Of a stretch of DNA of 64,000 bases, positions 45,631 to 57,089 are shown piece after piece. Position 1 is the stretch's first letter. Each line of letters starts with the position of its first letter. The position numbers were made by a program, and so were the translations under genes. Under the pieces are notes generated by a model. That model saw nothing but the letters and a program-made list of their open reading frames with translations, made no database searches and was not told the DNA's origin. The DNA lies in the NCBI RefSeq assembly GCF_910594005.1, contig NC_057847.1:20248001-20312000 (forward strand), read 5' to 3'. Origin of the DNA: Cervus elaphus (lineage: Eukaryota > Chordata > Mammalia > Artiodactyla > Cervidae).

Positions 45631-46834
45631 TGCCAGGGTCCAGCCCCAGCAGGATCCAGGGGAACCCTCGGGATGAACAGCGTCGGCGAATGAGAGGGAA
45701 AGAGAGAGAGAGAAACCAGACCAGGATATGCAGCAGAGTCTGGCAGTTGCTTTATTTTTCACCATTGCCTTTATACCCTAAGTTGGTACATTTCTAAGGG
45801 GCAGATAAGCACACAGACTTAGTTTAACATGACATCAGCTTGTCCTTCACGAAACCAGGTGTGCTCTGTATATTTTTGTTTCTGAGAGTCTTTTCCCATA
45901 GATTTTTTGTACATTATCTTCTGGCCTTGAGCTTAGCAGAAAATAGAAAAGTGGCAGTCTCATGATACAGCAAGTTGCAACATAATAGAAATACAATCCT
46001 GTTAACATAAAAGCCAGTCTTTTTGCAGAAGTTCTCAGCTAAATTTATCTAAAAAGTTTAACACACAAAGACTCTGCGGCTCTGGTGAGGCAGCCCCTGT
46101 TTAGCACTCCTGGTTAAAATTAACAATTATCTTATTGTTTTTACACTAGGGCTAAACTCTTATTTTTCTAGATCTCCAACTATATTAACAATAGTTTCCA
46201 CTGCACAACCTCAGCACATTAACATCAATCAAATGTTGATCCAATAACCACTTTTAACACAATATTTTTTGTATTCTCTAATAGGGCTTCCTCACCCCTC
46301 AAAGGGCTCTGTGCCTATTAGGACCTTTTTTAATGGTTAATCTCTATGTATAATATCTTTTGGCTTTCAGGCCTGTTGACAATTTATGGCTTGTACCTGG
46401 TATAACTTGAAGCAACTTCAGTAGCCCACCCTGTCTTTTCTGTGGTTAACCTATTTTCTTTCTAATAGGTGACATCTCCATTGGGAACTAGATAGGATTA
46501 CATTTTTACAGAACAGAAATGCAAAGGATTGCAAAAACAGCAGATATGGCACAAAATAGGCTCTTAGTCTAAAAGTTAACTAACCTGCAAGAAGTCACCA
46601 GCTAATCTCTATCTAAACTATTTTCTATTAGGCACATTTGTGGCTATAATATTTGTGGAGCTTTTCTCACCCCGTGGAGGGACCTATGCTTAATAGTTTC
46701 TTTTGTTAGCCTACTGTGCTTAGGATGCTTAGAATAATCATGAGCATTTTGTGCAATGAGAGCACACATTTATCAAACAAGCCAGAATGCCAGCAAAAGG
46801 GTTTGAATTGAAGCATTTGCTTCATCCCTGGCCC
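45631..46834 (-). mobile_element. Antisense long LTR-like sequence B (ERV class II type?)
   Basis: It begins TG (tgccagggtccagcccc). An antisense AATAAA lies at 45751-45756, in the region 'ttgctttatttttcacc'. The long AT-rich body beyond has no gag, pol or env. This is consistent with a long LTR of a betaretrovirus-like family in the minus orientation, but the class is inferred. Confidence 0.5.
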
Positions 46835-47145
46835 CTTCATAGGGTACCAGCGTCCAGGAGATTTATTAGTTAGGGTTTTAAGTTGGTCTTTATTCAGTGA
46901 AAGAGGAGCAGGAGAGCTCTCGGCAGGCAACACAAGAATCCGCAGCAGGGCAAATAAGAACAACAGCAGAAAAGGGGGGAAGATACAGGGTGGGGTAGAG
47001 GCCGAGGCCAACCTGGAGGGTCCCTTATATCCTGGACGGCCTTGTCTGTCAGGTTTTTTCCTCATGACCTCATCATGGATGGGGTCCCGGACAGCCTTGC
47101 CTGTCCGGTATTTTCTTCATGACCTCGTCATGGGTGGGATCTCCC
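46835..47145 (-). mobile_element. Antisense LTR-like sequence C with TATA, poly(A) signal and U3 repeats
   Basis: Read on the minus strand it has two 55-57 bp direct repeats, a TATA-like gatataaggg (47022-47031), and about 135 bp later a gaataaag polyadenylation signal (AATAAA at 46889-46894). This order (enhancer repeat, TATA, poly(A) signal) is that of a retroviral U3-R region. A 119-residue frame running across it is taken as chance. Confidence 0.55.
47034..47145. repeat. Imperfect 55-bp tandem repeat
   Basis: Unit 1 is 47034-47088 and unit 2 is 47089-47145. They agree at all but about eight positions plus a 2-nt insertion. Each holds 'catgacctc', the reverse complement of an AGGTCA-type half site. 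Confidence 0.85.
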
Positions 47146-47974
47146 ATAATGGCTCCCAGCACCCAAGACCTAACAGGCCCTCAGGCTCCTCAGGCCACCC
47201 AAACATAGCAGGCCAGGTCCCACAGACTGCGACCTGGGTGGACTGCCGCTGCTAAGTCGCAGAGGCAGGGACGGGGGAAAGGGTTCACTCCTGCCGCGTG
47301 CCCTGGGCCCCACCAGTGGGCAACCTTGGCAAGGGCTCTGGAGCCCTGAAGGACACAGCCCCCAGCCTGTTCCCTGGGACCCTGGCTCCCCCACTGGCCC
47401 AGGCCAAGTGAACTGGAAGGGGTGAGGGGGGAGCCAGGGCGGGATCTACCTCTTACCTCACTTTCTGCTCCACAGCACCGCTGCTCAGAGACCTTTGGCT
47501 GAATGTGCCCAGGGGAAGGGGCCCACTGCGCTGCTTACCAATGGCTGAGCAGGATCACTAATGGTTGCTCATTGACGGGTGCCTGCTTGGGGGAGGGGTC
47601 CATGCAACCATTATTGGTCTCCACAAAATGTTGTCTGGTAGCGAGGCGTGGGGAAAACATGGGCAGAAAAGGCTGAATGCTAAGGGCTGTGCACAGCTGC
47701 CCTCTATTGCAAGGTTAGAAGGATGATGCCGACAGAGATGCTCTCAACCCTGCCACCGCCATTATTCTCTGACTCCTAAACACAGAGAAAGTTGGAGGGA
47801 AAGAATTCTTGAGTAACTGCATGGAACAGAAAGTGACCCTTACAGAATTTGGGGGATGGAGAAAAGAATGTATATAACATATCACCTCAATACATTAGTT
47901 GGGAAATTATCTAAATTCAACATTAATTTGGTTATTTTTATAATAGCCAAACTGATTTCCAAAAAAGAAAAGGA
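47146..47974. other. GC-rich stretch, no gene seen
   Basis: 47160-47560 is the most GC-rich part of the window, with scattered CpG. It continues from the LTR-like sequence and may be its U3 or an unrelated unit. No exon could be supported. Confidence 0.4.
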
Positions 47975-48296
47975 AAAACACAGATGTACAGAATAGACTT
48001 TTAGACTCTGTGGGAGAAGGTGAGGGTGGGATGTTCATAGAGAACAGCATTGAAACAAGTATATGATCAAGGGTGAACCAGATCACCAGCCCTGGTTGGA
48101 TGCATGAGACAAGTGCTCAGGGCTGGTGCACTGGGAAGACCCAGAGGGATGGGATGAAGAGGGAGGCAAGAAGGGGGATCGAGATGGGGAACACATGTAA
48201 ATCCATGGCTGATTCATGTCAATGTATGGCAAAAACCACTACAATATTGTAAAGTAATTAGCCTCCAACTAATAAAAATAAATGGAAAAAAAAAAG
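47975..48296 (+). mobile_element. L1 3' untranslated region (plus) with A tail
   Basis: 'acacagatgtacagaatagac', 'ttttagactctgtgggag', 'gcatgagacaagtgctcag', 'attcatgtcaatgtatggc' and 'gcctccaactaataaaaata' followed by A10. It is the same L1 3' end as at 30-37 kb, in the opposite orientation. Confidence 0.92.
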
Positions 48297-48534
48297 AAAA
48301 ACATTAAAACATAATCTAATCTTTAATGGTCACACTACAATCTCATAGCTTAATGGTCCATTGGCAGCTTCAGTGAAAATGATGAAATCTGGCTTATACC
48401 TGAAGATATATTACAAAAAATATTAAAGCATAGCTGTTTCAAGAAATATAATGTAATACAGTGCATCAACTTTACTTTTGGTCCTTAAAACCTCCATAAT
48501 AGAAATCACAGTGTCAACAGGCTATTTCCTGGTA
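48297..48534. other. Unassigned AT-rich DNA
   Basis: Nothing recognised. Confidence 0.4.
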
Positions 48535-48780
48535 ATAGTAGTAGCAGCAGTAGTGGTAGTAACAGCTAATATTACCAAGAGCTTACTCTGTGTTAAACAC
48601 TTTGCTAAGTGCTACATGTATCTCATTTAACCCTCATAACCTTAGAAAAGAGAAACTATTACTACCCACATTTCACACATGCAAGAAATTGGAGTTGAGA
48701 CACTTAACTGATTCACTCAAGATCACACAGGAAGAAAGAAAGCTCAGTACTTAAACCCTCAGCTCTCTGGTATGCAGGCC
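48535..48780 (-). mobile_element. MIR-family SINE (antisense)
   Basis: 'taacagctaatattaccaag', 'gcttactctgtgttaaacac', 'gctacatgtatctcattta', 'caagatcacacaggaagaaag' follow the antisense MIR order. It is preceded by an (agt)n-like run. Confidence 0.75.
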
Positions 48781-49356
48781 CATGTTGACCACCACTAACC
48801 TGTGCACCCCTCTTACATTCACAAGCTTCCAAAAATGTTCATCTAACTATAAACACTAGGCATCCCCCAGCAAAAACTTCTTTCCTATAAACTTTATTAA
48901 TTTTTCATGATTGCAAGTTTTTTATGAACCTTTACATAAAAATAATTATTTTGGTTATTTTCTTGGCCTTATTATCATCCAAAAGACAGTCTCTACAAAG
49001 TCTAGGTTTAATTTAAATTCAGCCTAGGCGGGAAAGGTTTGTCACTCTCCTGAGTACTACCATTTCTGGCGTGAAATTGCTGACCTAGTTCTAAAATAAG
49101 GGATAAATTCACATAGCTTAAATGAAATCTCTAAGGTTAGAGTTGAGTTATTGTTCATGTCCCATTTACATGGAATGTTGACCTTTTAAAAAAATCCATT
49201 CCTTATCATAAATGTTTAAAAGTAAAAATAATTGTGCTTATATTTTAATGACAATGATCCATGCTACTTTGGCTTTGGATTTTTAAATCTTATGGTCAGA
49301 ATACTCCACTTGTGGTCAGTCTTAGTGTATATGACAGTTTTTTATGTTATGTACAG
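48781..49356. other. Unassigned DNA, no gene seen
   Basis: Nothing recognised. Confidence 0.4.
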
Positions 49357-49366
49357 TAAAACATCA

Positions 49367-49598
49367 GGCTTACCAGGTGGCATTAGTGGGAAAGAAACCA
49401 CCTGCCAATGCAGGAGACTCAAGGGACGTGTGTTTGACCCCTGGGTCAGGAAGATTCCCTTGAGGAGGGCATGGCAACCCTCTCCAGTATTCTTGCCTGG
49501 AGAATCCCATGGACAGAGGAGCCTGGCAGATTACAGTCCATAGGGTCACAAAGATTCAGACATGACTGAAGTGACTCAGAACACACAAGCATGCAAGA
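49367..49598 (+). mobile_element. Bov-tA SINE (plus) with 10-bp duplication
   Basis: From 'ggcttaccaggtggcattag' to 'gactgaagtgactcagaac'. The exact 10-mers taaaacatca lie at 49357-49366 and 49599-49608. Confidence 0.94.
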
Positions 49599-49640
49599 TA
49601 AAACATCACATACTTAAATAACTCTATGCACCTTTAATCT

Positions 49641-52600
49641 ACCACAGCCTTGTCTAGTCTCAATGAAACTATGAGCCATGGGTCATGGTGGAGAGTTCTG
49701 ACTAAATGTGGTCCATTGAAGAAGGGAATGGCAAACCACTTCAGTATTCTTGCCTTGAGAACCCTGTGAACAGTATGAAAAGGCAAAAAGATAGGACACT
49801 GAAGATGAACTCACCAGGTCAGTAGGTGCCCAATATGCTACTGGAGATCAGTGAAGAGATAACTCCAGAAAGAATAAAGAGATGGAGCCAAAGTGAAAAC
49901 AACACCCAGTTGTAGATGTGACTGATGACAGAAGCAAAGTCTGATGCTGTAAAGAGCAATATTGCATAGGAACCTGGATGTTAGGTCCATGAATCAAGGC
50001 TAATTGGAAGTGGTCAAACAGGAGAAGGCAAGAGTGAATGTCGACATTCTAGGAATCAGCGAACTAAAATGGACTGGAATGGGTGAACTTAACTCAGATG
50101 ACCATTGTATCCACTACCATGAACAAGAATCCCTTAGAAGAAATGGAGTAGCCATCAGAGTCAACAGAAGAGTCCCACATGCAGCACGTGGATGCAGCCT
50201 CAAACCCTTCAACACCACAGCAATCCAGGTCTGGCCACAGCCAGCAACGCTGAAGAAGCTGAAGTTGAATGGTTCTATGAAGACGTACAAGGCCTTCCAG
50301 AATTAACACCCAATAAAGATGTCCTTTTCATTATAGGGGACTGGAATGCAAAATTAGGAAGGCAAGAAACACCCAGAGTAACAGGCAAATTTGGCCTTGG
50401 AGTACAGAATGAAGCAGGGCAAAAGCTAATAGCGTTATGCCAAGAGAACGCACTGGTCATAGCAAATACCCTCTTCCAACAACACAGGAGAAGATTTTAC
50501 ACATGGACATCATCAGATGGTCAATACCAAAATCAGATTGATTATATCTTTGTAGCAAAAGATGGAGAAGCTCTATACAGTCAGCAAAAACAAGACCAGG
50601 AGCTGACTGTGGCTCAGATCATGAACTCCTTATTGCCAAATTCAGACTTAAATTGAAGAAAGTAGGGAAAACCACTAGACCATTCTGGTAGGACCTAAAT
50701 CAAATCGCTTAAGATTATACAGTGGAATTGAAAAATAGATGTAAGAGATTAGATCTGACAGACAGAATGCCTGATGAACTATGGCCAGAGGTTCACAACA
50801 TTGTACAGGAGGCAGTGATCAAGACAATCCCCAACAAAAAGAAATGAAAAAAAAGCCAAATGACTGTCTGAAGAAGCCTTACAAATAGCTGTGGAAAGAA
50901 GAGAAGTGAAAAGCAAGGAAGAAAAGGAAAGATATACCCATTTGAATGCAGAGTTCCAATGAATAGCAAGGAGAGATAAGAAAGCCTTCCTCAGTGATCA
51001 CTGCCAAGAAATAGAGGAAAACAGTAGAATGGGAAAAACTAGAGATCTCTTCAAGAAAATTGAGATACCAAGGAAATATGTCATGCAAAGATGGGCTTAA
51101 TAAAGGACAGAAATGGTATGGACCTAACAGAAACAGAAGATATTAAGAAGAGGTGGCAAGAATACACAGAAGAACTATACAAAAAAGATCATCATGATCC
51201 AGATAACCATGAAGGTGTGATCATTCACCTAGAGCCAGACATCCTGGAATGCGAAATCATGGAGCCTTAGGAAGCATCGCCACAAACAAAGCTAGTGGAG
51301 GTGACATAATTCCAGTTGAGCTATTTCAAATCCTGAAAAGTGCTGTGAAATTTCAAAATGCTGTGAAAGTGCTGCACTCAATATGCCAGCAAATTTGGAA
51401 AATTCAGCAGTGGCCACAGGACTGGAAAAGGTTAGTTTTCATTCCAATCCCCAAAAAAGGCAATGCCAAAGAATGCTCAAACTACCACACAATTGCATTC
51501 ATCTCACATGCTACCAAAGTAATGCTCAAAATTTCCAAACCAGGCTTCAATAGTATGTGAACTGTGAAATTCCAGATGTTCAAGTTGGTTTTAAAAAAAG
51601 GCAGAGGAACCAGAGATCAAATTGTCAACATTCATTGGATCATCAAAAAAGCAAGAGAGTTCCGGAAAAGCATCTATTTCTGCTTTAATGACTATGCCAA
51701 AGCCTTTGACTGTGTGGATCACAACAAACTGTGGAAAATTCTGAAAGAGATGGGAATACCACACCACCTGACCTGCCTCCTGAGAAATCTGTATGCAGGT
51801 CAGGAAGCAGCAGTCAGAACTGGACATGGAACAACAGACTAGTTCCATATAGGGAAAGGAGTACATCAAGGCTGTATATTTTCACTCTGCTTATTTAACT
51901 TATATGCAGAGTACATCATGAGAAATGCTGGGCTGGGTGAAGCTGGAATCAAGATTGCTGGGAGAAATACTAATAACCTCAGATATGCAGGTGACACCAC
52001 CCTTATGGCAGAAAGTGGAGAACTAAAGAGCCTCTTGATGAAAGTGAAAGAGGAGAGTGAAAAGTTGGCTTAAAGCTCAACATTCAGAAAACTAAGATCA
52101 TGACATCCGAGCCCATTATTTCATGGCAAATAGATGGGGAAACAGTAGTTGACCTTATTTTGGGGGGCTCCAAAATCACTGCAGATTGTGACTGCAGCCA
52201 TGAAATTAAAAGATGCTTACTCCTTGGAAGAAAAGCTATGACTAACCTATACAGCATATTAAAAAGCAAAGACATTACTTTGCCAACAAAGGTCCATCTA
52301 GTTAAGGCTATGGTTTTTCCAGTAGTCATGTATGGATGTGAGAGTTGGACTATAAAGAAAGCTGAGTGCCAAAGAATTGATGCTTTTGAACTGTGGTGTT
52401 GGAGAAGACTCTTGAGTCCCTTGGACTGCAAGGAGATCCAACCAGTCCATCCTAAAGGAAATCAGTCCTGAATATTCATTGGAAGGACTGATGCTGAAGC
52501 TGAAACTCCAATATTTTGGCAACCTGATGCGAAGTGCTGACTCATTTGAAAAGACCCTGATGCTGGGAAAGATTGAAGGTGGGAAGAGAAGGGGACAACA

Positions 52601-52758
52601 GAGGATGATATGGTTGGGTGGCATCACCGACTCAATGGACATGAGTTTGAGTAAACTCTGGAAGTTGGTGATGGACAGGGAGGCCTGGCGTGTGCTGTGG
52701 TCCGTGGGGTCACAAAGAATCAGACTCAACTGAGCGACTGAACTGAACTGAACTGAAA
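49641..52758 (+). mobile_element. Near-complete BovB LINE (plus) with 9-bp duplication
   Basis: About 3.1 kb, close to the full BovB length. It starts at 'accacagccttgtctagtc' and ends in the (gaactgaact)-type tail. The 9-mers ctttaatct (49632-49640) and ctctaatct (52759-52767) differ at one base. It carries the 5' region, endonuclease, reverse transcriptase and 3' tail in order and is the only BovB in the window not strongly 5'-truncated. Frameshifts and stops make it inactive. Confidence 0.93.
50004..52450 (+). pseudogene. BovB endonuclease-reverse transcriptase, disrupted
   Basis: Open blocks lie in order. 50004-50306 (GISELKWTGMGE, RRNGVAIRVN) is the start of the APE-type endonuclease. 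50192-50656, in another frame, has GDWNAKLG and QIDYIFV. Then the endonuclease 'SDH' end is lost by frameshift. 51249-51560 (VFIPIPKKGNAKE) is the start of the reverse transcriptase, then a stop. 51564-51842 (FNDYAKAFDCVDH, motif A) ends at a second stop. Near 51984-51995 motif C reads YAGD instead of YADD. 52100-52471 is the C-terminal part. The intact enzyme nicks DNA and copies its own RNA at the nick. Confidence 0.9.
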
Positions 52759-52767
52759 CTCTAATCT

Positions 52768-53600
52768 GGAAGGTAAATGATTAAGCAGAAAACAGCTATC
52801 TTTACCTTACACTAAATCAGGTAAATAGGAGAAGAAAATGCATTAATTACATATCTATATGACATGAAATGGACAGTTGTTACTGACTATTGCATTGAAG
52901 GAATACAGACATTGACTCTGGCTCATATATTAAAGTGTCAGCAACAGTAATAAAACCTGCTGATTAGATTTATCAAAATTATGACCTGTGACTCTTAAAA
53001 GCTTCAGAATCAGAAAATTCCTTTGTTTCATATTGTTTTATATTATCATACAAAAAAAGTATTTAAAGTAATATTATAGAATTTATATATTGTTTCAAAA
53101 TATAGTTTAAAACTCCTAAGGTAGCTACTAAATGATAAAGTTATAGTTGTATTCATCTTAATTTGGTGTAAATTAATAAAGACAATGACATCCAACATGA
53201 TTAAGAATTGTAGGTTAAATAAAAGGTGATATGTTTAGAAAAATATTCAGGGAAGAATGTAAAAACCTATGTTTAGTAAGAGCATATTATATTTGATTAC
53301 AAGCAACAGAAATTCTCTTAACCTAGTTTAATGAAAACAGGACCTAACATAAAGGTAAACATGCATATGTCATGGGCATTCAAAGAGAAGAATAAAGAAC
53401 AACTAGACCACAACCAGCTCAGAAATGGAACTAAAAATTTAGAATTAAGGCTTGTCTTATCATCTGTCTCTCTCAGCTATCACCCAGGTCTCCGCTCTCC
53501 CTGTTACCAGCTTCCTAGGCATGGGCATGACCAACTGGGCTGTGTCCTCCCGGTTCCCATCTCAGCCTATTCTTTTCTTTCTCTTTTTGGAGGCAGAATC
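52768..53600. other. Unassigned AT-rich DNA, no gene seen
   Basis: Overlapping frames at 53331-53766 have no domain. Confidence 0.4.
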
Positions 53601-53613
53601 TTTAAAAAAAAAA

Positions 53614-53640
53614 AAAGTTTTATTTTGTATTGGGGGTTGT
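53614..53640 (-). mobile_element. Short L1 3'-end scrap
   Basis: 'gttttattttgtattggggg' matches the antisense older L1 3' end, but only about 20 bp, next to A13. Confidence 0.4.
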
Positions 53641-53778
53641 GAAGATCCCCTGGAGAATGAAATGGCAACCCACTCGAATATTCTTGTCTGGGAAACCCCA
53701 AGGACAGAAGAGCCTGGCAGCTTGTTTGTGAGGTCTCAAAAGAGTTGGACAAGATTGAGCAACTAAACAACAACATAG
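53641..53778 (+). mobile_element. Partial Bov-tA SINE (plus)
   Basis: 'gaagatcccctggagaatg' to 'gattgagcaactaaacaac' is the right two-thirds of a SINE. The left part is missing. Confidence 0.88.
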
Positions 53779-54780
53779 CCAGTTAACAATCTGTCACTGA
53801 GTGAACATGAGTCCCGGTTGTATCAGCTGTGGATCATTAGCTCTTGGGTCAGATGTCCATCCCAAAGCACATCAAAGCATGGGCCCACACGAAAGATAAT
53901 TTTAAAGAAGAGAAAGATTGGGAGAAGAAAAGAACACCAAAGCATACAGCTACCTCCAACTACAAAAAGGGCAACAGAAACAATAAAATGCAGGCGTTAG
54001 TCTATATAATTAAAGTTCAAGTGAGAAAAAAGAACATTTTTATGGTGGCATATGGGATCTGCCCAATACAAAAAAATAAAGATACTTCCCCAATTTACTT
54101 GGTCAATTTTTCTTCTACTTTTTAAATAGGAGAAAATAAAATAATTTCATTTTAGATTATTGTAAGTTGAAGAAAAACGTTTCACAATGCTTTTGATTTG
54201 GGGATGTTGGTTTTTGAACACAACAAAGGTTGTTCAAATAATACAACTAAACTTAGAACAGTTTTAACATGCATATTTTCAAAAGGAGAGGTCTCTGATA
54301 AGTACTTTCATGGTATCCTTACAGTAGGATTTCCATTGTGGTCAAACAAAAAGACAACCTTATAGTTTAATATGATTTATTTTAAATTGAGTTTTATTAG
54401 ATGTACTCATAAAATATTAGTTATTAATGAAAAATCAAAAGTTCTAATATAAATATGCCTTTGGGGTATATTTCTAATATTCAACTATCAAAACATATAC
54501 ATATATAATATTATATAGACTATCTTACAAAATTATATGAAAATGTCATAGGCACTGTTTTTCATTCATGACAGATACACTTCTCATCACTTAGAATCTA
54601 TGAATTATTTTCTCTTTTCTGTGGAATTCTTAGTAGTGTACTTTCCTCATAGAAGACCTTTTAAATTCACTGACTGATTTTAATTTGTGGTGGTCCATCT
54701 TTCCTTTATCTGCAATTCCATGGTTTTATTAAGTGTCCATTTTGTGAAAAGGACCATACTTAGTGATGCAATTAAGTTTT
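53779..54780. other. Unassigned AT-rich DNA, no gene seen
   Basis: No exon or repeat recognised. Confidence 0.4.
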
Positions 54781-54819
54781 AGACTGGTTTTTGTTTTTTT
54801 TTTTTTTAAGACTGGTTTT
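54781..54819 (-). mobile_element. Poly(A)-tail-only insertion between 11-bp duplications
   Basis: agactggtttt at 54781-54791 and 54809-54819 flank a 17-nt insert made of TG, T14 and A. On the minus strand it is a poly(A) tail with almost no body between target-site duplications. Confidence 0.55.
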
Positions 54820-55107
54820 AATCAGTGATTAAGCTTCCATTTTATTCTTTTTTCCTGAAATTCCCTAACAGATGAAGAAATACATAGACAAACTGGTAAA
54901 TCCTTAGATACTTGAAGATTGATTACATTTCCTAATAATTTACCAACCTTAATTTGTTCTCCTTTGCCTCTATCTTCACTTTATTGCAGAATTCCTCCCT
55001 TAGCAATCTTTCTCTATGCATGAAAAGTTAACATCAAGGAAAAAAATCTTAACATTTTTATACATAATTAATCACAAGTTATTTTTAATTGATCTTGTTT
55101 CTTTAAA
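54820..55107. other. Unassigned AT-rich DNA
   Basis: Nothing recognised. Confidence 0.4.
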
Positions 55108-55310
55108 TGGCTTCCCTGGTGGCTCAGATGGTAAAGATTCTGTCTCCAGTGCAGGAGACTAGGTTCAATCCCTGGCTTGCGAAGATCCTCTAGAGAAGGT
55201 AATGGCAACCCACTCTAGTTTACTGGCCTGGAAATTTTCATGGACAGAGGAGCCTGGCAAGTTACAGTCCATGGAGTCTCAAAGAGTCAGACACAACTGA
55301 GTGACTCACA
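55108..55310 (+). mobile_element. Bov-tA SINE (plus)
   Basis: From 'atggcttccctggtggctc' to 'cagacacaactgagtgactc'. Flanks 'ctttaaa' and 'cttttaaa' may be an imperfect target-site duplication. Confidence 0.92.
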
Positions 55311-57089
55311 CACAGAAGGCTTTTAAAGGAATTAATTGTAGAACTTTGAATTTTTAAAAAAATTATGAAGCTGAATTTACTGCTTTTTAGTTGAGAAATG
55401 TCTCTGTGGATGGAAACACTACCAGTTAGTATTTAGGGCAAAAGTGCAGAGCAGCTGGTGGTTTCCAATTGCACACATCATTGCTCTGGGTATAGTATGG
55501 ATAGCTTCACAAATTTATCATCTATCTGGAATTTATGTTCCAACTTTCTTCCAAGTAACTGTTAGTGCAAGACTCCACTTCGATTTTCTCTCTTGCAACA
55601 TCAAAAAATATTGTTCACTTAGCATTAACCACATTTTGAAAACTTTTTTCACAATAATGGCTCTAAAATGAAGTCCTATTATAGCAGAGTAATAAAACAT
55701 TACTACCTACAATTTCAGATTATGAAAGGTAAGAGCAGTACTATGAGGATCAGTGAGTTAAAGACAGAATAGGAACGCTGTGGACTAATATTCTAGGGTA
55801 ACTTCACTCGGAGATTTATTTGCTAGGAGACAAACTAGTTGCTAATGTCAAGTCAGGGGGGGTAACTGTCTTAGCTCAGGTATAAGCAGGTTGAAGCCAT
55901 TATGTATTAAGTGATGAATCCCAAACCAAAATCAAAAGATATCAGATGTCAATTCTTTGGTGAGGGTTGTCAGAAATTATTCAACTCAGGCTGATGGCAG
56001 TATCAGAGTCAAGAGTGAAGGGTGAATGGGATGGATCTTCAGGGTCAAAGGGGAAAACTGTAAAATAAAAAATATTACATCCAAAAAGTCAAAAGCCTAG
56101 AAGGCAAGAAGAGAACAGGAAGTAAGAAGAATAGAATATTCTCTAACCAAAGTGTCCAAAAGAATTTTCTTCGGCAAGGGAGAATTCCACCATTCACTAC
56201 CCAAAATGGTAGCCTATCCACATGTAACTTTTGAGCATTTGAAATACAACAAGGACAACAAAGGAACCGAATTTTTTAATTTAAAATGAAATTTTAAAAT
56301 GAAAAATAGAAGAAGCCTGATCAGCTACAGACTTAAGGACCCAAAGAATATGCTGGTGAGTTCCCTGAGTTTTCTTTTTGCCTCCTATATCCCTGACTAG
56401 GAACTTAAGAACTTGACAATCTAGAAATACCAGTGTGCACAGGAAAAAGGAAAGAAAAATCTTTAGCAAAACCTCCTGTGTCTAGCCAAATAAAGGGCAA
56501 GTTTACCAAGCTAGAAGACTTTTAAACAATAACTAATCTAATCTAAACAAACATCCCAGAAAAAAACTACAACCCTACCTTCATATCCACAGCTCCAGAG
56601 GCCAAGTGGGAAGTTTAGACATCTATCTTCATGAAACTATAATGAGGTGTCCCCAGACTCTTACTTGAGTGGTATAAGAAAGGCCAAATAGAGATCTGGG
56701 ACCATTATTACCTCAAGCAGATATCTTTCCCACAGTGCAGGTGGAGAGTCTGTGGGAAGCAGCACTTCCATCTCCATCTGGAAGTTATGAGGTACCTTTT
56801 CACATTCCTTCTGGGGTGGTGGCAACAGAGGCCTAGTGGAGAGTCAGGGCATTCATGATTCCTCAGTGGAGACCATGTGGGGACCAGAAACCCCCTCAAC
56901 ACTTAGAAGTAATCGGTAACCTTCACCTGTGTCAACACAGACAAAATGGGGAGTTGGGCTCCTATCTCCTCTTGGCAGTAATGAAGCAGTGTCCTTTCCT
57001 CCCTTCCCGTGCCAGAACAATGTTAGAGAAATCCAGTAAAATTAGGTTCAAATAAGATCCAGAGTCTTGTAATAGGAAAATATCCAAAC
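55311..57089. other. Unassigned DNA, no gene seen
   Basis: No supported exon. The 75-residue plus frame at 55444-55671 has hydrophobic stretches but nothing else to support it. Confidence 0.4.

Noticed and set aside
46706..47065. 119-residue minus frame with a hydrophobic stretch
   Set aside because: It runs across the poly(A) signal and TATA of an antisense LTR-like sequence, so it is best explained as chance.
55444..55671. 75-residue plus frame with a membrane-like stretch
   Set aside because: It is short, alone, and has no promoter, exon boundary or similarity I can name.
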